From: Beroe forskalii
Taxonomy: Eukaryota; Ctenophora; Nuda; Beroida; Beroidae
Assembly: GCA_011033025.1 (NCBI GenBank)
Contig: WFMF01000463.1
Coordinates: 62,001 to 126,000 of the forward strand
Direction: 5' to 3'
DNA length: 64,000 bases
The notes beneath the pieces are model-generated. The model was not told the DNA's origin, did no database searches, and worked only from the letters and a program-made list of their open reading frames with translations. Made by a program: the position numbers and the translations under genes. Shown here piece by piece: positions 60,001 to 64,000 of the stretch. Within the stretch, counting starts at the first letter, position 1; each line of letters begins with the position of its first letter.

Positions 60001-63000
60001 TCTACCCGAACCTCAGGATCGTTAAAAATGGCCCTGGGGACGCCCAAGTCGGAAGCTGGGGCAAAAAACAGTACGATGACCAGCTCTGGAAACTGGTCCC
60101 CAGATTCCAGGCTGATATCTACACTGATGAAATCTTCCACTTTGACAACAGACAGGGAAGCACCTCTATTACAAGGGACGTCACAGTGACAACAGGGGTT
60201 GTCAAGACAACCGAGAGTTCCGTGAGCAACACGGTGTCCTACTCACTGGCGTTGGAGGCAAGCCTTTACGGGATTACAGCTTCAGCTGAATTCTCGCAGG
60301 AAATATCCAATAGCTTCTCCAGCAGCAATGAGGAAAGCTGGTCGAAGACTGAGACCATCAGCTTCACCATTCCTCCTAAAAAGAACTTCAAAGTGATGCA
60401 ACACAAGGTGAGTTTCAAGGGTGTGATTCCTCAGGATTCCTGTACCCTGATGACCAACATCAAGATCTTTGAGAGTGACACAGGAACATTCTCCGATCCG
60501 GACAAGTTCCTTATTAATTAAGAGGAAAGGGGCAAGTGGCAACAACCGAATGAAGAGGCTGGAACCCCCGAATGGTTACCACGGATATTTGAAGAGGCTA
60601 AAAGTAAAGCCGAAAATCTCAATTTTGTCTTGAACATTTAAATTGTAATTTACAACTGCATTCAAAATCTAAGAAAACGTGTAGTTTTTGGCTATTTCTC
60701 AAGTGTATTATAGCTCCAGTTTTTCACAATTTGCGTTCAGGATGCAGATTTCGGGCGCTTATAACATTATTAGGCATATGGGATCTTTCACATCTACTAA
60801 GCTGAAGGGGAGGATTAACAAAATATGATAACAGCCGATTATGGAGGAGAGGGATTGGGTTGGGCAGCTTATAATGTCAACATGTCCTTTCTTCCAGAAA
60901 TTTCTTGAAAAATTGGTAAAAATCTTCAATTCTCCGAAAAACTGAACCGAAATCTTACTTCTCCAGAAATTTATATTCGAAAGTTCAAAGGAAGTTAGTT
61001 ATCAGTATATTATATTCAACAAATTGAAACGCGTGGTTTGAGACCCATGCTGTGGGGGTTGACACCCACTAAAAACCCAGATTAATGCCAACAGTCTCTC
61101 TGTTCATGGGCTTAGTTAGTTAATTCAATATGTGTTGTGTTGTAAGTTTAAAATATTTATTAGCGCTACTCCAACAGTAATCGTGGGGTGGGCAACGTCC
61201 CGATTTGTCCCGTTGCTCACCAAAATGTTGGGAGGACACTGCTAGGGTAATCTGTGGGTGCTGGGAGAGGAGCACGTCAAAGAACACCTTGAACACTCCT
61301 TGTAGGTGCGGATAGCTTCTTCCATCTTGCCGGGGGTGTCACAGTCCCAATTGTTCCAAACTAAGAAAAAGTGGATCGGAACTGGGACAAATGGGACATT
61401 GGGGACAAATGGGACAGAAAAATGGAACAAATGGGACTGAGACAATTGGGAGGCAGAGAAAAATGGGACTCTAAAAGTGAATTGAGACTGGGAAAAATGG
61501 GCATTTGGGACAATTGGGACAAATGATTGTGTTTTTGAGCGACAGTTCAGTGATTTTTGTCTCACAGCCTGTTACATAGCGCCACTTGCTGCGTTGCAAC
61601 TGCCACTGTCTTTTTCCTATCATAGGTTTTGGGGTAGGAAAGTGGTAACACTTAACCGCTGCAAACAAACAAAACCACAATAATATGTACCAAGTATATT
61701 TGTACCGAACTAGAGAAATGAGACGAGCTTATACTACGCAACTTCAAATGAAAGAGTTACAGCATGCTGAATTGTAAACATCTGCGATAACCTGAATCAC
61801 GGGAAGTGGATAACTTGAATCCATCTAGAATATTAAATCCTCGTAGCTTCGTATCACCTTACACAGCATCGTGACCCCAAGGGTAACGAGTCGAAAACAA
61901 AACTGATCTTAAATACCAGACTGACTTAGCTGGTCAAATAGATAACGTTTGACTGTCACGAATACGTCGTACGATCAATCATAATAAGAATGAAAAGGAT
62001 AAGAAACAGATACGACTTGATAAGTGATAACACTTATCACGCCTTGTTATTTTGTTAATATTCAAAGCTGTTATCATCTTATCACAAATACCATACTATG
62101 AAATATTCCATTCAATCTCATAATAGAAATATACACTAAAATCTTAAAATGTCCTGGATATTTTACCCTACAAAATATACAGCCGATTACGTTGATATCA
62201 TTAGTGTGTGATACCAAATGGGCCAATCACATGGTTGTATGTGATATTGCCAACGTCAGATCATACAACAATCTGATTATCCCATTCGGTATGACATTCA
62301 AGGGAGATTACGTGATAGGCTGTCGAACATCCAAGCAATCCGCCAATTTCTAATACGCCGAGAATAGTTAGAAGTTTTTGATGCAGCAGTAAAAATTGAA
62401 TCAATTTCAATTGCTCTTGTAGCGTTTAAAATTTGTGAACGAGGTTCTGCGTAGCAGCACCGCATCGAGTGAGCTGTGTATTTGCAGGCCCAACGGGCCT
62501 GCCTAGTTCGGATATTAAACAACACATTGAAATAAATTCTTCTCTAAGGTACAAAGAAGTGTGTCAAGCGACGTGTCTTGACTTGGATTTAAAGATACTT
62601 CCCGCTGGTGATCAAACAGAAATAGGAGAACGAGGTTTGACTTGAATAATACCCCATGTACCAAGACAATTCAAATGAAACGAGTTGAAGTGGAGATCGG
62701 ATAAAAATGTAACAAATTGTACCAGCTGCTTTGCTTCATTGATAACCGAGCTCTTTAATTTCAAACACAGAACATCAAATTATCATAAAATACTCAACGT
62801 ATAAAAATCAGGAATAAATCTGAGCGGTGGTCAGAGACAGAGGGTGAGCGTTGCCCGTGCACTTTACGCTGACTCCGAGCTTGTGATCCTTGACGATCCT
62901 TTGTCAGCCCTGGATGCTCACGTCGGGGCCAAACTCTTCGAGAAGGGCATTCAGGAGTTCCTGAAAAACTCCAAAAGAACGGTTGTTCTGATCACCCATC

Positions 63001-63639
63001 ACTTGCAGTACCTCAAGGATGCCGACTTGGTAATTGAATTGAATTGAATTGAATTGAATTGAATTGAATTGAATTGAATTGAATTGAATTGAATTGAATT
63101 GAATTGAATTGAATTGAATTGAATTGAATTGAATTGAATTGAATTGAATTGAATTGAATTGAATTGAATTGAATTGAATTGAATTGAATCTCAGGTAGTA
63201 GAGTTAGATTTGGGAAAGCTGAGTTATGTTGGCGACCATATAAAGTACGTGCAGGAATCTCAATTCTACAAAGAGTTTATTGAAAATTTAGCAGAAAAGG
63301 AAGAAGAGATGGAAGTAGAAGACGCTGATGCAGAAAAAGATCCAGTTGAGAGGAAGGAATCTAGGGTTTTTATTTCTTGCATAGTGTGACGTATTATTTT
63401 ATTATATTAAGTAAGCGTTTGCTTACTCAATGGTAGCTGAAATTAACACTCGACAGTGATATTATTATCGACATAATTTTAATTCGAACTATTACCATTG
63501 CGTTTATTGCAGAGATCTACCATTGTCTCTGAAAAGGAAGGTAAAAAAGAGGAAAAGAAGGGGGTTCTAATGAGTAAGGAGGACCGAGAGACGGGTTCAG
63601 TTAAACTCAGCGTCTACATGGCTTGGGCAAAGGCTGCAG
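42056..63639 (+). CDS. ABCC (MRP-type) ABC transporter, N-terminal half; continues past the right edge
   Basis: Eighteen exons, all phase-consistent: 42056-42204, 43538-43658, 43875-44000, 44197-44322, 44493-44654, 45846-46055, 46424-46560, 46949-47076, 47480-47568, 47883-48137, 48324-48490, 49384-49524, 49692-49893, 50139-50257, 62549-62634, 62812-63029, 63195-63365 and 63513-63639, for about 911 residues. The first four carry hydrophobic helices like an MRP TMD0. Next come the L0-like [20 protein letters not shown]1 ([32 protein letters not shown]) and NBD1. NBD1 has Walker [11 protein letters not shown]-loop ASQNPWI, signature LSGGQRQR, Walker [13 protein letters not shown] and H-loop LITHH. 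The linker [18 protein letters not shown] leads to TMD2. Such pumps export conjugates and drugs. LDDP instead of LDE is the usual ABCC degenerate NBD1 site. The last donor used at 63365 (AGG|GTTTTT) is weak. Confidence 0.93.
44690..45615. mobile_element. Possible inverted-repeat element in an ABCC intron
   Basis: CATGACCCCATATCAATATCAT near 44675-44700 and ATGATATTGATTAGGGGGTATGAC near 45587-45612 are imperfect inverted ends. TTGTCGTCCCC and GGTCGTCCCC words occur inside. No target duplication could be fixed. The 101- and 85-residue open frames inside it have no recognisable product. Confidence 0.35.
46768..46933. repeat. Long perfect hairpin abutting an ABCC exon
   Basis: Arms 46817-46864 and 46886-46933 are perfect 48-bp reverse complements with a 21-base loop. 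The right arm ends 15 bp before exon 46949-47076, so it occupies the acceptor's upstream region. Flank words (CTGATTTCACGGATCGGG, TGAATAAGAGTCGCATGATT) match a decayed relative at 35163. Confidence 0.9.
48664..49320. mobile_element. Inverted-repeat element in an ABCC intron
   Basis: Outer ends CAACCCCCATAAACCC / GGGTTTATGGGGGTG and inner ends TTACCTTAGTACCAGAAATA / TATTTCTGGTACTAAGGTAA are inverted. TTAAGGCGA and TCGCCTTAAT words repeat inside, including a hairpin near 48740-48790. No coding sequence; no target duplication identified. Confidence 0.65.
50258..51190. other. 5' part of the 12.3-kb ABCC intron
   Basis: No exon, gene or strong repeat is seen before the stop of the nested GPCR. 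Confidence 0.5.
51191..54745 (-). CDS. Large LDLa-repeat class A GPCR, single exon, nested antisense in the ABCC intron
   Basis: 1184 residues, starting with a signal peptide-like [20 protein letters not shown]. The ectodomain of about 780 residues is cysteine-rich with many LDLa-type repeats: [60 protein letters not shown] and [15 protein letters not shown]. Seven helices follow from about residue 787 ([19 protein letters not shown]), including [19 protein letters not shown] (TM2) and [14 protein letters not shown] at the end of TM3. TM7 ends in [12 protein letters not shown], an NPxxY variant. It resembles the other LDLa-GPCR at 24908 in plan but is half as large again. GRL101-type receptors are the nearest described architecture. 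The ligand is unknown. The minus orientation is opposite to the host transporter. Confidence 0.9.
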   Translation of the reverse strand: MALPVGNIVVLMVVTIMCYDPVTITLMDTHGKPTTNGAGIPVLKRKNLGNFIVDIRMTKNSDWIFPFDFICSNHGYNDGLAQSIHVKLGQQNNFYSGMDAMLLNCAYRVTSIDQCRFKRISSKNYYFRDVMVLVCMPKKSDCSVVEESGFLKERCQVVADLINVFKCPFDFEEYYVVDTSVAARANEEYSLKHLCENDTRIYQTCGVNPHHGLMHGSPNFICNEVLSSTRLFKDLDRRNVWNIEIFSFETCEKVIPPNVNNSVIRAYYPFSINNVTQCEQMVSEAVSKSTSISAGTTECDMICESDSACQDEAVCNGYTYGLFCDRKTRYVKVSKICEVYSGISECADKSDESAQCESSFSSRLSEEKLCSRLLPDGTKARITMRNSTRCGPLTMTVNSQGFRSYNSYCTNHMDQYNCTDPDRGLLRCTKNSYPVTVSWVMVCKQLLDVTMCDDGLDTECRQVSPTCFLHKHALCDGRDDCEDGADELLTDCDHLYHSKCDRKYRHKEELLYPMSWVQDGIEDCMGGEDEDPVWPTCQVMGRVREVRGNTTCNNVFLCHQGLDQQFVQLSGLCDGKEDCGEEKSVCRAAQFKDDISVKSFVIKERYHLFYCLPGLENLERLAEPCVEETFMHPDHPVYGAISSVDVKVPNTTVSCSYLFGKTHVLLTCLNRCSDATCKLSSVKHDSCSFGSSNTAWSLAKEDYLTTVLKHSAGVYAAPFLCNNSNCVSYDKVCNMANDCGDHSDEEGCENSYQCRTYKYYIPLSKKCDGIIDCHDTSDECNSECGREIIEGTLLKVFAWFLGGTAVCLNTTLLWKSGKKLGTGTKSARINRVLKLMICVGDLLTGIYLLIIATVDRLFGVGYCSKQLTWLTSPHCAALGVINMFGATLSILSMTYLSLFRVFSIRHGLIESVKHVTIKNYLCVVVIVLCSFLIAYMPMIENLEDFFVNGITYDKNVRLFISMVDKEKHLDVISSYFGKVKGTLLSWNTINKLISLMFSNDYGDLEWKKVHFYGNEGVCLFKYFVKITDPQLYFVWTILSINAFCFLCITICYSVINTGTKRLNRKLTKIMDGRGPNANVNDKRNKRLQRNITLIIITDFFCWIPVILISFLHSLGILDATFLYAYSSIVILSVNSVINPLLYDDFLTKNVKSAFLALKFKIFFVKPRKNGGMNVQPAIEMADMS
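54967..55000. repeat. Short perfect hairpin upstream of the nested GPCR
   Basis: TTGCTTATGTCTTAC and its reverse complement are separated by 4 bases (ATCA), about 220 bp upstream of the GPCR start. Confidence 0.75.
55001..56650. other. ABCC intron, no gene seen
   Basis: AT-rich. A C/G-run-rich patch at about 56175-56480 contains GGCCCCCCTAAAATTTTTCT and TTTTGAAAACTAGGGGGG, which match the reverse complement of about 18590-18690 in AP1G intron 5. This suggests a dispersed repeat. Confidence 0.45.
56655..56780. repeat. Dispersed repeat family, copy 2
   Basis: TTTTTTGATGCAGGAGAAGTA, then CAAACAAGGTGCTGCATAGC and TGTGAATTTGCAGACCC. Same order as the copies at 39593 and 62365, with the terminal palindrome decayed. 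Confidence 0.7.
57697..58040. repeat. Tandem dimer of about 172 bp
   Basis: Two copies, each made of two related halves: TGTGATTAAAACAGCCAG to AGGATCAATT, and GGATCACAACAGCCCGCCGC to AAGATCAATT. Single units also lie near 57306. Confidence 0.75.
58133..58264. mobile_element. 132-bp hairpin MITE with 8-bp target duplication
   Basis: GGGCATAGATCAGAACAGCA and its reverse complement form the ends, and about 40 bp pair perfectly. Between them are CCACGGTGGCGTCACC-type units. CAGTATTT flanks it on both sides (58125-58132, 58265-58272). An 8-bp duplication fits a hAT-type mobiliser. Confidence 0.85.
58290..58600. repeat. CCCCTCACCTTA-type minisatellite
   Basis: Imperfect 12-20-base units with CCCCTCACCTTA or TTCCCCTCAC. 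No coding sequence. Confidence 0.65.
58816..58910. repeat. GGGGACAGGGATT minisatellite
   Basis: About seven copies of GGGATTGGGGACA or variants. The open frame across it is a repeat artefact. Confidence 0.75.
59001..59375. mobile_element. Longer relative of the 132-bp hairpin MITE
   Basis: The ends GGGCATAGATCAGAACAGCA and TGTTCCGATCTATGC match the copy at 58133. The interior has CACGGTGACGCC on the left and GCGTCACCGTGG on the right, so the whole element folds back. No target duplication is visible. It lies about 250 bp upstream of the pore-forming gene. Frames of up to 137 residues through it are repeat translations. Confidence 0.8.
59622..60521 (+). CDS. Secreted beta-trefoil plus aerolysin-type pore-forming protein, single exon
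   Basis: 299 residues. Residues 1-20 are a signal peptide ([15 protein letters not shown]). Residues about 22-160 form three internal repeats ending QLWK (62), QLFK (107) and QLWK (154), the pattern of a ricin-type (beta-trefoil) lectin module. Residues about 165-299 are a Ser/Thr-rich beta module typical of the aerolysin/ETX-MTX2 superfamily, with alternating polar/hydrophobic stretches around [20 protein letters not shown] and a Ser-rich segment near 240-253. Such proteins bind sugars on a target membrane, oligomerise and open a beta-barrel pore. In animals they serve in defence, prey capture or digestion. Which role applies here is unknown, and the exact subfamily is not identified. It sits in the ABCC intron in the host's orientation, with no introns of its own. 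Confidence 0.8.
   Translation: MAILGATVVVISALLAQAMSEMAINNNEFLLYNKYYYKSRLRQHGEGAHKFGSYDFEVTNRQLWKFEEHPSWKGCYIIYNDAFAYWRFAMQKGTGLIVYKGPIYNDQLFKLVPSGKNDGYYYIYSCLYPNLRIVKNGPGDAQVGSWGKKQYDDQLWKLVPRFQADIYTDEIFHFDNRQGSTSITRDVTVTTGVVKTTESSVSNTVSYSLALEASLYGITASAEFSQEISNSFSSSNEESWSKTETISFTIPPKKNFKVMQHKVSFKGVIPQDSCTLMTNIKIFESDTGTFSDPDKFLIN
60522..62364. other. ABCC intron after the pore-forming gene, no further gene seen
   Basis: Mostly AT-rich. At 61377-61510, GGGACAAATGGGAC-type units form a short minisatellite whose minus-strand open frame (107 residues) is an artefact. Confidence 0.5.
62365..62510. repeat. Dispersed repeat family, copy 3
   Basis: TTTTTGATGCAGCAGTAAAA, then GAACGAGGTTCTGCGTAGCA and the palindrome GCAGGCCCAACGGGCCTGC. 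It lies just upstream of ABCC exon 62549-62634. Confidence 0.72.
63030..63194. repeat. ABCC intron made almost entirely of a GAATT pentanucleotide repeat
   Basis: The 165-bp intron starts GTAATTGAATTG and ends AATCTCAG. Between these are about 31 uninterrupted GAATT units. The exons on both sides are conserved NBD1 sequence with matching phase 0, so the tract must be spliced out. Confidence 0.92.
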
Positions 63640-64000
63640 GTATGCTGTAATATCTAGCGGTCTGATGTTCAAAAGTCGCCTTGTTCAATTGATGATAGAA
63701 GTAAATTCTTATTTTCCTCTGATTGTACGTCGCAATCAGAGGAAAATTAGAATACACTTCTAATTATAACAAAAAGACATAGACACGCGCCTATCGGGTC
63801 CATTTTAGGCTTTTAGGTACTTCCCGAGAGTGCAGCCTCAAGTACATGATAGATAGATAAAAGGCACGAGCAGCTTCATGCTCAAGAAACTTATATGAAA
63901 CATTTGCTCCTCCGCAAGTTGGCAAATCGACGCTCATTTCAGCTACTTCGCGAATCTCGGTATAGACAGTATACGGGCTGAGAAAAATAATCCTCAGTGG
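63640..64000. other. Intron at the right edge of the ABCC gene
   Basis: No exon is seen after the donor at 63640. A local inverted repeat (TCCTCTGATTGTA/CAATCAGAGGA) lies near 63715-63745. TMD2 and NBD2 should lie beyond the window. Confidence 0.5.

Noticed and set aside
61242..61680. Minus-strand frames of 69-107 residues
   Set aside because: Driven by the GGGACAAATGGGAC minisatellite.
1..64000. tRNA or rRNA genes
   Set aside because: By eye I found no sequence with a full set of tRNA boxes or conserved rRNA cores. A tRNAscan-type search would be decisive.

Overview
The window is nuclear DNA from an animal. Introns follow GT-AG, coding sequence resembles metazoan families, and there are LDLa-repeat rhodopsin-type GPCRs and many transposable elements. 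I cannot name the species. Intronless genes nested in the introns of multi-exon genes, together with abundant LDLa-GPCRs, suggest a non-vertebrate, possibly early-branching marine animal. A ctenophore, cnidarian, placozoan or sponge are all possible, and this is a low-confidence guess. I found no tRNA, rRNA or CRISPR array.

Layout. At 1-5.9 kb, the first exons of a USP4/11/15-type ubiquitin protease (minus strand) run off the left edge, with a small unrecognised plus-strand gene inside its locus. At 6.3-7.3 kb is a single-exon DUSP12/YVH1 phosphatase. From 7.4 to 12.2 kb two inverted-repeat transposons sit 43 bp apart. From 15.8 to 35.4 kb lies a complete 11-exon AP-1 gamma-adaptin gene (minus strand, 758 residues, all splice phases consistent). 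Its introns contain a single-exon PAS-like gene, a single-exon LDLa-GPCR on the opposite strand, a CR1/L2-type LINE interrupted by a TTAA-flanked element, and a second TTAA element. From 35.4 to 39.9 kb is repeat-rich intergenic DNA. At 40-41.2 kb is a single-exon OXA1/YidC-type mitochondrial insertase.

From 42.1 kb to the right edge is the first half of an ABCC (MRP-type) transporter. Eighteen exons with matching phases cover the N-terminal membrane region, TMD1, NBD1 and the linker to TMD2. Its 12.3-kb intron hosts a second single-exon LDLa-GPCR (minus strand) and a single-exon secreted beta-trefoil plus aerolysin-type pore-forming protein. One of its short introns is almost entirely a GAATT pentanucleotide repeat.

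The genes are not functionally linked like an operon. The recurring architecture is housekeeping multi-exon genes (AP1G, ABCC, USP) acting as hosts for intronless genes and mobile elements. The most informative signals are a large composite inverted-repeat element with a 10-bp target duplication (7440-11202), the LINE whose frame is preserved around a TTAA insertion, the microsatellite intron (63030-63194), and several long perfect hairpins, one of which ends 15 bp before an ABCC exon.
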